64,000 nucleotides of DNA from NCBI GenBank assembly GCA_016719945.1, contig JADJYE010000020.1, positions 45,311 through 109,310 of the forward strand. The letters run 5' to 3'. Shown in pieces: positions 38,983 through 47,018 of the stretch. Position numbers and translations under genes: made by a program. Each line of letters begins with the position of its first letter. Position 1 is the stretch's first letter. The notes under the pieces were generated by a model. It searched no databases and was not told the origin of the DNA. It saw only the letters and a program-made list of their open reading frames with translations. This DNA comes from Polyangiaceae bacterium. Lineage in GTDB: Bacteria > Myxococcota_A > Polyangia > Polyangiales > Polyangiaceae.

Positions 38983-39684
38983 TCAAGCGGCCGCGTCGAT
39001 CCCCAGCTCTGTCTGGACGTCGGCGAGCGGCCGCTCCCAGTGGTCCTCGAAGCGAACCACGGGCAGAAAGGCGGCCTTCTTGCCCCTCACGTAGGCGCGC
39101 CACACCTTCGGCGCCGCGCGAGGCACCTTAACCACCGTGCCCACGAGGGCGATCAAGAGCGCGCTCGGCACCCGCAGCTGCGCGTAGCTAAAGGCCTGCA
39201 GCGCGACCTCGCCCTCCACGTCGGGGCCGTAGCCGGTGAGCGCGTGCCAGACGTCGTGCGTCTGCCGGATGCGCGTGACCACCCACTGAGGCACCTTGGA
39301 GAGCCCCGGCGGCGGCTTGAACAGGTCAGGGTCGAGCTGGTTTCGATCGAGGTAGCGCACGTACGCGCCGCCGAGCGTGGTCTCCGGCAGCGCGCGGAGC
39401 TTGTCGTAGTCGACCGAGCGCGAGTCGATCGTCGGCGCCTCTGCCGCGAGCTCGAACCCCGCGTCGTCCGCCACGATCTTCGCGAGGAGCTTGGGGAACG
39501 CGCCAGCGTTGAGCGCGATGCCGGCGACGAACACCTGCTTCGTGTCGTTCGGGTCCTTCAGCAGCCGGTGCAGCGCGCCGAGGCCGAACCGCACCCGCGA
39601 CAGCACGTCTCCCTGCGCCTTCTCGATGGCTTCGCGCTCCCCCGGGTAGCCCTCGACCACACTGCCGATCTCCGACGTCGTCAT
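38983..39684 (-). CDS. Coq4-family protein
   Basis: A 233-residue protein of the Coq4 family, which in other organisms acts in ubiquinone biosynthesis. The zinc-type motif HDVWH followed 11 residues later by Glu (HDVWHALTGYGPDVEGE) is the family hallmark. The C-terminal part (LRVPSALLIALVGTVVKVP) would sit on the membrane. AGGAGG 4 nt before ATG 39684 sets the start. A dyad lies about 40 nt upstream. No other ubiquinone gene is near, so a bacterial role in quinone or lipid metabolism is inference. The Mla locus starts 126 nt away on the same strand. Confidence 0.85.
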   Translation of the reverse strand: MTTSEIGSVVEGYPGEREAIEKAQGDVLSRVRFGLGALHRLLKDPNDTKQVFVAGIALNAGAFPKLLAKIVADDAGFELAAEAPTIDSRSVDYDKLRALPETTLGGAYVRYLDRNQLDPDLFKPPPGLSKVPQWVVTRIRQTHDVWHALTGYGPDVEGEVALQAFSYAQLRVPSALLIALVGTVVKVPRAAPKVWRAYVRGKKAAFLPVVRFEDHWERPLADVQTELGIDAAA

Positions 39685-39723
39685 CTCGCCTCCTGCCCGA
39701 GACCATGGGGCCGCCTCGCGCTA

Positions 39724-39739
39724 TTGTCAACAGTGACAA
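39724..39739. promoter_or_regulatory. candidate operator TTGTCA-ACAG-TGACAA upstream of the Coq4-like gene
   Basis: A perfect 6-bp inverted repeat with a 4-nt centre lies about 40 nt before the start of the Coq4-like gene, where a repressor could block the promoter or leader. Its size suits a TetR or GntR dimer. A TetR gene is encoded 1.9 kb away in the neighbouring Mla locus. The pairing of regulator and site is inference. Confidence 0.45.
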
Positions 39740-39809
39740 CAGAGCCGCGTCGTGAAAGGGCAGCGTCACCCTCCAGGAGGGCGCCTTGCCCCGGGGTCTC
39801 GCCGACGAC

Positions 39810-40685
39810 CTACGGAAAGACGACGAAGCCGACCGCCGAGACGAAGAGGTTCAGCATGATGACCGCGAGCGACGAGTTCACGACGGCCCGCGTCGTCGCC
39901 CAACCGACGCCCTCGGACCCGCCGTGGGTCGTGAGGCCGGAGTGCGCCGACACGATCGGGATCGCCGCGCCGTAGACGACGCACTTCGCGAGACCGACCG
40001 TGAGATCCCCCACGTCGACCAGGCTGAGGTCGAAGAACGTCTGCGGCCGCAGGTCGAACATGACGTACCCGGTGAGCAGCCCCGAGAGCATCGCCACGCC
40101 TGCCGCCCAGATGATGAGCACGGTGGTCATGATCACGCTGGCGATGAAGCGCGGCTTCACGAGGTAGTCGATGGGGTCCGCGGCGCTCATCTTGAGCGCG
40201 TCGACCTGCTCGGTGACGACCATCGAGCCGACCTCGGCGGCGATGCCCGCGCCGATGCGCGTCGCGAGCATGAGCGCGCCGATCGACGCCGCCAGATCAC
40301 GCACCAGCAGCTCGAGGAAGGTGGCGCCGAGCATCTGCAGGTCGGGCAGGATGCGCAGGGTCTGAAGGCCGGCTTGGTAGACGAGGATCATGCCGATGAA
40401 CCCCATCACCACGGTCATGAAGAAGACGCTCTTGTTGCCGATCTCGTACATCTGCTTGGAGATCGCCCCCGGCTCGGTCTTGCCGAAGCCGATGTAATAG
40501 AGCGTTCGCACGAAGATCGAGTAGAGCTCGGCGAACGTCCGGGCGAGCTGGATCGTCCCCGAGCCGACCTGCCCGAAGAACGATCGCTCGCGGCGCGGGA
40601 TGAGGAACCCCTCGGAGACGGGCGCGTCCTCCTCGTGGCGACGCGGCGTGGCGCCGCTGTGGGGGGGGTGAGTGACGCGGCTCAA
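39810..40685 (-). CDS. MlaE-family ABC permease (first)
   Basis: A 291-residue MlaE/YrbE-type permease for lipid transport. The cytoplasmic N-terminus is followed by an amphipathic interface segment (FAELYSIFVRTLYYIGFG). Then come the family core LLVRDLAASIGALMLATRIGAGIAAEVGSMVVTEQVDALK and about five hydrophobic segments (VIMTTVLIIWAAGVAMLSGLL, MLNLFVSAVGFVVF). The EQVDAL motif contacts the ATPase. It is 10 nt downstream of the second MlaE gene, so the two are translated together and may form a heterodimer. Confidence 0.88.
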   Translation of the reverse strand: MSRVTHPPHSGATPRRHEEDAPVSEGFLIPRRERSFFGQVGSGTIQLARTFAELYSIFVRTLYYIGFGKTEPGAISKQMYEIGNKSVFFMTVVMGFIGMILVYQAGLQTLRILPDLQMLGATFLELLVRDLAASIGALMLATRIGAGIAAEVGSMVVTEQVDALKMSAADPIDYLVKPRFIASVIMTTVLIIWAAGVAMLSGLLTGYVMFDLRPQTFFDLSLVDVGDLTVGLAKCVVYGAAIPIVSAHSGLTTHGGSEGVGWATTRAVVNSSLAVIMLNLFVSAVGFVVFP

Positions 40686-40695
40686 GGCATGACCC

Positions 40696-41499
40696 TCACG
40701 GCAGCGTGAACGAGACGAAGTAGTCGAGCACGAAGATGCCCGCCGCCGAGGCCACGACCGTGGCGTTGACCGCGCGCCCGACGCCCGGCGCGCCGCCCGT
40801 CACGGCCAGCCCGAAGTGGCAGCTCGCGAGCGCCATGATGATGCCGAACACCACGCTCTTCACCAGCCCGTTGAAGACGTCACCGATGCCCAACAGGCCG
40901 CTGGTGAGGCCGTTGTAGAAGACCGAAGGGGCGACGCCGAGCAGGCCCCAGCCGGCGTACGCCGCGCCGAGCAGCGCGAGGACGTCCGCGAAGACCGTCG
41001 ACAGGAAGAGCGTGATCACGATCGCGATCGTGCGCGGGGCGACCAAGAAGGCGATGGGATCGATCGCCAGCACGCGCAGGGCGTCGATCTGCTCGGTCAC
41101 CACCATGGTCCCGAGCTCGGCGGTGTTGTTCGCGCCGACCCTGCCGTTGATCATCAGCGCGGTCAGCAGCGGGGCGATCTCGCGGAGGGTCCCGAAGCCG
41201 GCGCCCCAGCCGAGCAGGCCGTGGGCTCCGAAGCGCAGCACCAGCGGAGCGGCCTGCAGCACCATGATGGCGCCGGTGAAGAGCGCGGTGACGATCACGA
41301 TGGGGATCGAGCGCACGCCCATGCGCTCGAGGTTCCGGAGCAGCTCGAGCCCGTCGAACTTGAAGGTCACGATGCGGTGCAAGACCTTGAAGCCGAGGAC
41401 GGTCATGCCCCCCGCGGTGCGGGTGATGTCCATCATCGCGGCGCCGATCCCGTGGAAGAAGGACGCGGACTCGGGGGCGTTCGCGGCGGGCGCCGACAT
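40696..41499 (-). CDS. MlaE-family ABC permease (second)
   Basis: A 267-residue MlaE/YrbE-type permease. The core reads APLLTALMINGRVGANNTAELGTMVVTEQIDALRVLAIDP, with hydrophobic helices such as AIVITLFLSTVFADVLALLGA and ATVVASAAGIFVLDYFVSF. It is clearly distinct from the neighbouring permease, so two different MlaE subunits are encoded, as in Mce-type systems. I start at ATG 41499; the GTG at 41538 adds 13 unremarkable residues. It precedes the other permease and follows the TetR gene. Confidence 0.87.
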   Translation of the reverse strand: MSAPAANAPESASFFHGIGAAMMDITRTAGGMTVLGFKVLHRIVTFKFDGLELLRNLERMGVRSIPIVIVTALFTGAIMVLQAAPLVLRFGAHGLLGWGAGFGTLREIAPLLTALMINGRVGANNTAELGTMVVTEQIDALRVLAIDPIAFLVAPRTIAIVITLFLSTVFADVLALLGAAYAGWGLLGVAPSVFYNGLTSGLLGIGDVFNGLVKSVVFGIIMALASCHFGLAVTGGAPGVGRAVNATVVASAAGIFVLDYFVSFTLP

Positions 41500-41550
41500 G
41501 GGTGCCGCATGGTAGGGGCTTTGTCCCTCCCCCGCCACAAGCGGCGCGGC

Positions 41551-42237
41551 TCAGCGCGGGCGGGCGCGGGCGAGCAAGTAGAGCTCGACCATGTCGGCGA
41601 GGCCTTCGAAGAAGCGATCGTCCTCCGGCGAGCCGGCCGCGTCGACGCCGAGGCTCGGCCAGTAGCCCTCACGTCCGAGGGCGTAGCCGTGCGTCGCCGA
41701 CAACACGACGAGCACCATCAGCTCGATGTCGGCGCGCGCGAGGCGCGGGCCGCCGCTCGCCTCCGAACGCGCGAGGACGGCGTCGACGACCCGGGCCGCG
41801 CCCCTGTGCTTGCGCGAGAAGAAGTCCTTCGACGACACCAGGCCCTTCAAGAACCCGAAGGCGAGCATCCTCGCGGTCTCGGGGCGCGACGCCCAGTCGA
41901 AGAACTGTCGCATCCACTGCCGCGGAGAGAGATCGGCCTCCCCCATGATCTGCGCGAGGGCCGCGCGCCGCTGCTGCACGGAGTAATCCTCGAGCGCCGC
42001 GTGCAGCAGCGCGTCGATGCTGCCGAAATAGTGGGTGACCAGGGCGTGGCTGACGCCGGCCGCCGCCGCCACGTCCTTCAGGCCGACGGCGTCTGGGCCG
42101 TCCTTCGCGAGCAGGCGCTGGCACGCGGAGAGGATGAGCGCGCGCGCCTCCTCGGGCTTGCGGCGCGTGCGGGGGGGCGGCGGGGCGGGCTTGTGCGCCT
42201 TGGGGCGGCGGCCAGCCTTCACCTTCGGCGCGGTCAC
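41551..42237 (-). CDS. TetR-family transcriptional regulator
   Basis: A 228-residue regulator from GTG 42237, overlapping the stop of the ATPase gene by 4 nt. After a basic Pro/Lys tail, residues 25-75 form the TetR HTH (EEARALILSACQRLLAKDGPDAVGLKDVAAAAGVSHALVTHYFGSIDALLHAAL). The C-terminal helical part binds an unknown ligand. Its place between the ATPase and permease genes suggests it controls the Mla locus, perhaps in response to a lipid or quinone-like molecule. It may also act at the dyad before the Coq4-like gene. Confidence 0.88.
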   Translation of the reverse strand: MTAPKVKAGRRPKAHKPAPPPPRTRRKPEEARALILSACQRLLAKDGPDAVGLKDVAAAAGVSHALVTHYFGSIDALLHAALEDYSVQQRRAALAQIMGEADLSPRQWMRQFFDWASRPETARMLAFGFLKGLVSSKDFFSRKHRGAARVVDAVLARSEASGGPRLARADIELMVLVVLSATHGYALGREGYWPSLGVDAAGSPEDDRFFEGLADMVELYLLARARPR

Positions 42238-42974
42238 TCGAACGGCCCCTCCGCCCGCCCGTGGATGAACTGATCGATCACCGGGTCGGTCGACGCCTTG
42301 AAGTCGTCAGGGCTGCCGAGCAGCCTCACGTAGCCCTGGTAGAGCATGACGACGCGGTGGGCGATGGTGAAGATGCTCACGAGGTCGTGGCTCACGACGA
42401 TGCTCGTCACCCCGAGCGTGTCGGACAGCTCGCGGATCAGCTTGTCGACGCGGCGCGCGCTCACGGGGTCGAGGCTGGTGGTGGGCTCGTCGAACAGGAC
42501 GTATTTCGGCTCCAGCGTGAGCGCCCGGGCGATCGCCACGCGCTTGCGCATCCCGTCGCCGAGCTCGGGCGGGAAGCGATCCGCGAAGTCTTGCATGTGG
42601 ACCTGCTCGAGGCGCTTTCGCGCCTCGCTGATCGCCTCTTTCATGCTGAGCTTCTTGTGCTTGCGCAGCGGCAGCGCGACGTTCTCGACGCAGGTCATCG
42701 AGTCGAACAGGGTCGAGTGCTGGAAGACCATCGCGCACTTCTCGCGCACGGGGTACATCTGCTCCTCGCTGAAGCGGCTGATCTCCTCGCCGTCGAGCCA
42801 GATCTCGCCTTCGTCCGGATAGAGCAGACCGACGAGGTGCTTGATGAGCACGCTCTTGCCGACGCCGGACCCGCCGATGATGAAGAAGACCTCTCCGTCA
42901 CGGACGTCGAAGCTGACGCCTTTGAGGACCTGCTTGGGCCCGAACGACTTCTTGATGCCGCTGAAGGAAATCAC
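42234..42974 (-). CDS. Mla-type ABC transporter ATP-binding protein
   Basis: A 246-residue ABC ATPase of the MlaF class. Walker A is GGSGVGKS (about 34-41), the signature region is PPELGDGMRKRVAIARAL (a variant ending with GDGMRKR as in MlaF relatives), and Walker B is YVLFDEPTTSLDP. The switch His is in VVSHDL. It would power lipid movement with the two MlaE permeases. It is 35 nt from the divergent MCE gene, so a shared promoter region drives both. Direction of transport is not given by the sequence. Confidence 0.92.
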   Translation of the reverse strand: MISFSGIKKSFGPKQVLKGVSFDVRDGEVFFIIGGSGVGKSVLIKHLVGLLYPDEGEIWLDGEEISRFSEEQMYPVREKCAMVFQHSTLFDSMTCVENVALPLRKHKKLSMKEAISEARKRLEQVHMQDFADRFPPELGDGMRKRVAIARALTLEPKYVLFDEPTTSLDPVSARRVDKLIRELSDTLGVTSIVVSHDLVSIFTIAHRVVMLYQGYVRLLGSPDDFKASTDPVIDQFIHGRAEGPFE

Positions 42975-43009
42975 AAAAGCAGTCCTAGGATGCTACCTTC
43001 GGCAGCCGT

Positions 43010-44059
43010 ATGGCGAACTCGCGGTCGATCGAGGTCAAGGTCGGCATCCTCATGCTGACGGCGGTGGGCCTGCTCGCGGCGTTCATCCTTGTCATGGGCG
43101 GCATCAACTTCCAGCCGACGTATTCGGTCTTCGTGAACTTCGATAACCCGGGCGGCCTCCAGACGGGAGCCCCGGTGAAGATCGCCGGGGTCAAGGTCGG
43201 CAAGATCGACGAGATCCAGTTCCGTGGCGGGAAGGTCGACGAGGCTACCGGCCGGCGCGATCCGCTGGTTCGGATCAAGGTCGACATCGAGAAGCGATAC
43301 CAGGAGTCGGTCCGCGAGAACTCCTTGTTCTACGTGACGACTCAGGGCGTGCTGGGCGAGCAGTTCTTGGCCATCGAGCCGGGCACCTCCGACAGCCCCA
43401 TCCTCGACGAGAGGTCCGAGGCCGTGCGCGGCCTCGACCCGCCCCGGCTCGACCTCTTGCTGTCGGAAGGCTACGAGCTGCTCCACTCGACGGTCACCGC
43501 CCTGAGGACCAACAAGAAAGAGATCGGCGAGACCTTCGACGCGCTGCGCATCACGCTCAAGGCGACCGGCAGCTTCTTCGGTGAGAACGGGGACAAGATC
43601 AAGGTCATCCTCGACAACGCCGAGGAGGCCTCCGAGGAAGGCACCAAGCTGCTCAAGGGCGTGAACGAGAAGTACGTCGAGAACCCGAAGGTCGAGAACA
43701 TCATCGACAACGTCGACTCGATCACGACGAACCTGAAGCGGGACACCCCCGCGCTGCTCGCCGACGCGCGGGTCACGCTCGGCGACGCGAAGGTCGCGGC
43801 CGCCAACACGAAGCGCTTCACGGAGGCCGTCGCCAGCGAGGAGCAGACGACGAAGATCAAGAAGGCCGTCGATGGAGCGGTGGTCCTCGTCGACAAGGCC
43901 AACACCATGGCCAACGACGCACAGTACATGGTCACCCAGATGCGCAAGGGCCGTGGGACGGTGGGAGCCCTACTGATGAATGAGCAACTGTTCGACGACT
44001 TGCAGGAGATGGTCCGCGACCTGAAGCACAACCCGTGGAAGTTCTTCTGGCGCGAGTAG
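43010..44059 (+). CDS. MlaD/MCE-domain protein
   Basis: A 349-residue periplasmic lipid-binding protein with one N-terminal TM anchor (VGILMLTAVGLLAAFILVMGG). The MCE domain follows (YSVFVNFDNPGGLQTGAPVKIAGVKVGKIDEIQF...RENSLFYVTTQGVLGEQFLAI). The C-terminal helices (NVDSITTNLKRDTPALLADARVTLGDAKVAAANTKRF) would form the needle-like coil seen in long MCE proteins. It is divergent from the ATPase gene with a 35-nt gap and completes the Mla-type set. A lipoprotein subunit is not seen. Confidence 0.9.
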   Translation: MANSRSIEVKVGILMLTAVGLLAAFILVMGGINFQPTYSVFVNFDNPGGLQTGAPVKIAGVKVGKIDEIQFRGGKVDEATGRRDPLVRIKVDIEKRYQESVRENSLFYVTTQGVLGEQFLAIEPGTSDSPILDERSEAVRGLDPPRLDLLLSEGYELLHSTVTALRTNKKEIGETFDALRITLKATGSFFGENGDKIKVILDNAEEASEEGTKLLKGVNEKYVENPKVENIIDNVDSITTNLKRDTPALLADARVTLGDAKVAAANTKRFTEAVASEEQTTKIKKAVDGAVVLVDKANTMANDAQYMVTQMRKGRGTVGALLMNEQLFDDLQEMVRDLKHNPWKFFWRE

Positions 44060-44086
44060 AACCGGTGCAGGTAGCCTCGCGCCGGC

Positions 44087-44302
44087 ATGGCGAAGGTCAT
44101 CAAGGCCCACATCACGGGCACGGTCTGGAAGATCGAGGTCAAGGTCGGCGACGCGGTGGATGAAGGCACCGTCGTCGCGATCCTCGAGTCGATGAAGATG
44201 GAGATGCCGGTCGAGTCCGAGGACACCGGGACCGTCGCCGAGATCCACATCGCCGAGGGTCAGCCCATCAAAGAGGGCGACCCGATCTGCACCCTCGGCT
44301 GA
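44087..44302 (+). CDS. stand-alone biotinyl-domain carrier protein
   Basis: A 71-residue protein that is nothing but a biotinyl/lipoyl domain. ESMKMEMPV holds the Lys expected to carry biotin, and GTVWKIEVKVGDAVDEGTVVAILES and GTVAEIHIAEGQPIKEGDPICTLG give the hammerhead halves. The Met-Lys-Met pattern favours biotin. It would serve an acyl-CoA or pyruvate-type carboxylase encoded elsewhere. It follows the MCE gene by 28 nt, but the link is not functionally obvious. Confidence 0.88.
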   Translation: MAKVIKAHITGTVWKIEVKVGDAVDEGTVVAILESMKMEMPVESEDTGTVAEIHIAEGQPIKEGDPICTLG

Positions 44303-44473
44303 AGCTGCAAGACCCGGAGCTCCCGGGGCGCGCGGACGAAGACACCCAAGAAGAAGTCGTGCGAATGTTCTTAGAGAACGTTTGCACTGATGCCCCGTTT
44401 GTTGGAATATTCTAGTGAAGCGTCGCTCGCAGCGGACGATCGCTTCGCACGGAGCAAGAAGGAGCCAAGCGCG

Positions 44474-45250
44474 ATGTCGGAGCAGAAGGAAAGCTCGGTT
44501 CTGTTCTCCCTCAAGGAGCTGATGAACCTCGAGGAGGACCGCATTCGCGGCGAAGAGGACGCCAAGCAGGCGAAGGTCGCGGCCGAAGACGAGGCCCGAC
44601 GCGCCGCCGAGCGCGCCGCCCGCGACGCCGAGGAGGCTCGCATCCGCTCAGAGGAAGAGCGGCGCCGCGCCGAAGAGCAGCGCGCCCGCGAGGAGGCCGC
44701 CCGCCTCGAGGCCATCCGCGTCGCGGAGGTCGAGAAGGCACGCATGGGGGCCGAGCAGCAGGCGCGCATGGAGGCGATGAACGCCCAGCAGCAGCACGCC
44801 CTGCAGATCGAGGCGCTCAAGCGCGACAAGGGCAAGAAGCAGCTCCGCAACATCCTCATCGGCACGATCGCCGCGGTCATGGCCATCGGCGGCGTGGTGA
44901 CCTACCTGGTCATCGACTCGAGCAACAAGGCGAAGGCCCGCGAAGAGGCGCTCCAGCAGGAGAACCGCAAGAAGGAAGAGGAGCTCTCCCAGCTCAAGAA
45001 GAAGGCCGAAGAGGCCAACTCGCTGGTGGCGAACCTCGAGAGCGCGGTCGCCAACGAGAAGGACCAGCGCAAGAAGGCCGAGCTGCAGAACCAGCTCGAC
45101 ACCGCGAAGGCCGAGGCCGACGCGGCGAACGAGAAGGCCGGAGTCAAGGGCACGCCCGGGCGGCTCCCCACCAAGGCCGGCGATGACACGCCCAAGGCCA
45201 AGACCATCTGCACCTGCAAGAGCACCGACCCGCTCTGTGATTGTCTCTGA
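44474..45250 (+). CDS. coiled-coil membrane protein with Cys-rich C-terminus
   Basis: A 258-residue protein starting at ATG 44474, with AAGGAG 9 nt before it. Residues 10-120 are a long Glu/Arg/Ala-rich coiled coil (EEARIRSEEERRRAEEQRAREEAARLEAI). One TM helix follows (NILIGTIAAVMAIGGVVTYLVI, about 130-151), then a second charged coiled coil (EEELSQLKKKAEEANSLVANL) and a tail ending CTCKSTDPLCDCL. The TM helix splits a cytoplasmic coil from a periplasmic one. The five Cys residues at the extreme end are unusual. Function unknown. Confidence 0.7.
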   Translation: MSEQKESSVLFSLKELMNLEEDRIRGEEDAKQAKVAAEDEARRAAERAARDAEEARIRSEEERRRAEEQRAREEAARLEAIRVAEVEKARMGAEQQARMEAMNAQQQHALQIEALKRDKGKKQLRNILIGTIAAVMAIGGVVTYLVIDSSNKAKAREEALQQENRKKEEELSQLKKKAEEANSLVANLESAVANEKDQRKKAELQNQLDTAKAEADAANEKAGVKGTPGRLPTKAGDDTPKAKTICTCKSTDPLCDCL

Positions 45251-45257
45251 GGCGTGA

Positions 45258-45998
45258 TTGCCAGTTTCGGATAAGTCGTCTTCCAAGACGCCGTCGAGGG
45301 CGCGCGACCGCATCGCGGTCGCGCTCGACGTTTCGAACCTGGAGGAGGCGCGAGCCCTCGCGGAGCGCGTCTCCCCTCACGTCGGCGTGCTCAAGGTCGG
45401 CCTCGAGCTGTTCGTCCGCTTCGGCATCGACGCGGTGCGAGCCTTGGCGCCCGTGGGGCTTCCCATCTTCCTCGATCTCAAGCTCCACGACATCCCGGAG
45501 ACGGTCGGCCGCAGCGTCGCCAGCGCGCGCGAGCTGGGCGTGAGCTACCTCACCGTCCACGCCTCCGGTGGCCCCAAGATGCTCCGCGCCGCGGCCGACG
45601 CCGCCGGCGACGGGCTCACGCTGCTCGGCGTCACGGTGCTCACCTCGATCACGCCGGCCGAGCTGGCGGGGCTCGGGGTCCCGGCGCCGCTCGAGGAGCA
45701 CGCCAGGGCGCTCGCCCGCTCGTGCCGGGACGCAGGGATCGGCGGGTTGATCACCTCGGCCCTCGAGGTCGAGGCCCTGCGCCAGGAGGTCGGGGACATG
45801 CTCCTGGTCACCCCCGGGATCCGCCCGAGCGGAGCGTCTTCCCAGGACCAGGCGCGCGTCGCGACCCCGGCCGAAGCGATCCGGCGCGGGGCCGATCTCC
45901 TGGTGGTCGGCCGGCCGATCCGAGACGCAGCCGATCCGCGCGAGGCGGCCGCCCAGATCGAGCGGGAAATCGAGCGCGCGTGGGCCACCCCATCATGA
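45258..45998 (+). CDS. pyrF: orotidine 5'-phosphate decarboxylase
   Basis: A roughly 246-residue enzyme that decarboxylates OMP to UMP, the last step of de novo pyrimidine synthesis. The active-site Asp-Lys-Asp cluster is in FLDLKLHDIPETV. The phosphate-binding regions are LLVTPGIRPSG and GADLLVVGRPIRDA, as in the family. TTG 45258, with GAGG 5 nt upstream, is the likely start. The stop overlaps the ATG of the methyltransferase gene by 4 nt, so the two are coupled. Confidence 0.93.
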   Translation: MPVSDKSSSKTPSRARDRIAVALDVSNLEEARALAERVSPHVGVLKVGLELFVRFGIDAVRALAPVGLPIFLDLKLHDIPETVGRSVASARELGVSYLTVHASGGPKMLRAAADAAGDGLTLLGVTVLTSITPAELAGLGVPAPLEEHARALARSCRDAGIGGLITSALEVEALRQEVGDMLLVTPGIRPSGASSQDQARVATPAEAIRRGADLLVVGRPIRDAADPREAAAQIEREIERAWATPS

Positions 45999-46806
45999 AG
46001 CCTCGTTTCGGACCCCCGAGGAGACCTCGACCCTTCCCCCCCGAGGACGAGATCGAGGCGACGGGGCGGTTGGTGCTCGGGGTCCAGCCCGTGCGCGAGG
46101 TGCTTCGCGCCCACGGCGAGCGCACCGTCCGGGTGCTGCTCGAGGGCGGGGACAGCCCCAAGCTCGAGGGGCTCGCGCGCCTCGCGACCGGGCGCGGCGT
46201 GCCGATCGAGCGCGTGTCGCGGGCAGCGCTCGACCGCCTCGCCAAGGGCGCCATGCACCAGGGGCCGCCGCGTTCGCCCCACGCCTCCAGGTCCTCTCCG
46301 AGGAGGAGTTGCTCGCCGCGCTCGGACAGATCGAGCGCCCGCTCATCCTCATCCTCGACGGCATCATGGACCCGCAGAACTTCGGTGCGGTGGTGCGCTC
46401 CGCGGTCGCGCTGGGTGCCTCGTTCGTCGTCTGGGCGGAGCACGGCTCTGCGCCGCTCACGCCGGCGACCTTCCGCGCCTCGGCCGGAGCGATCGAGCAC
46501 GCGCGGCTGGCCCGCGTCCCCTCCCTGCCCACGGTGCTCGAGGCCTTGTCCGGGCTGGGCTTCACCTCTGTGTTGCTCGAGGGCTCGAGCGAGGGTGTGC
46601 TGGGTGACCTGGATCTCACGGGTCCGCTCGCGATCGTCGTGGGCGCCGAGGACCGCGGAGCGAAGCCAGCCGTGCGGCGCGCGGTCACCCACCGCGCGAA
46701 GCTGCCCATGTCGGGGACGATCGACTCGCTCAACGCCTCCGTGGCTGGGGCGCTCGCGCTCCACGAGGCGCTCCGACAGAGATCTACTTCAAATTCAAGC
46801 ACTTGA
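45995..46806 (+). pseudogene. rlmB: SpoU/TrmH-family rRNA 2'-O-methyltransferase, one frameshift
   Basis: Two frames together form a RlmB-type enzyme. The first part (from ATG 45995) gives the substrate-binding N-domain (GVQPVREVLRAHGERTVRVLLEGG, RLAKGAMHQG). The second (to 46806) gives the trefoil-knot SPOUT domain (LILDGIMDPQNFGAVVRSA, IVVGAEDRGAKPAVRRAV, KLPMSGTIDSLNASVAGALALHEA). The join at the G run 46261-46264 needs one more G to restore AMHQGAAAFAPRLQ. The gene is thus most likely intact. It modifies a guanosine of 23S rRNA in relatives. Coupled to pyrF by a 4-nt overlap. Confidence 0.85.
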
Positions 46807-46888
46807 GCACTATACCTCCAGAGGCAGATGAGCTCGAGTTTTGGGCTTGCATTTCGCTGAACGCATGAGGAGCCATCGGGCCGGCTGA

Positions 46889-46903
46889 TTCCATTCAATG
46901 GAA
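46889..46903. promoter_or_regulatory. dyad TTCCATT-C-AATGGAA, match to the MerR-like operator
   Basis: A perfect 7-bp inverted repeat in the 212-nt gap between convergent genes. It differs at only two central positions from the dyad at 6066-6080. No clear -35/-10 boxes flank it. It may be a second binding site for the MerR-like protein or a chance match. Confidence 0.35.
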
Positions 46904-47018
46904 CGGCCTTTCGGCTCGGAGCCACGCGAAAATTCTCCATCATCGCGAGCACTTCGAACGCGCTCGCGAGGGGGTCTACGAGGCGTGCACCCTTCGCTTC
47001 AAGTGGCGTCGCAGGGTT

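Noticed and set aside
38935..39103. N-terminal extension of the secreted protein before its signal peptide
   Set aside because: The signal peptide begins at 38931 in another frame; the extension is Arg/Gly-rich shadow.
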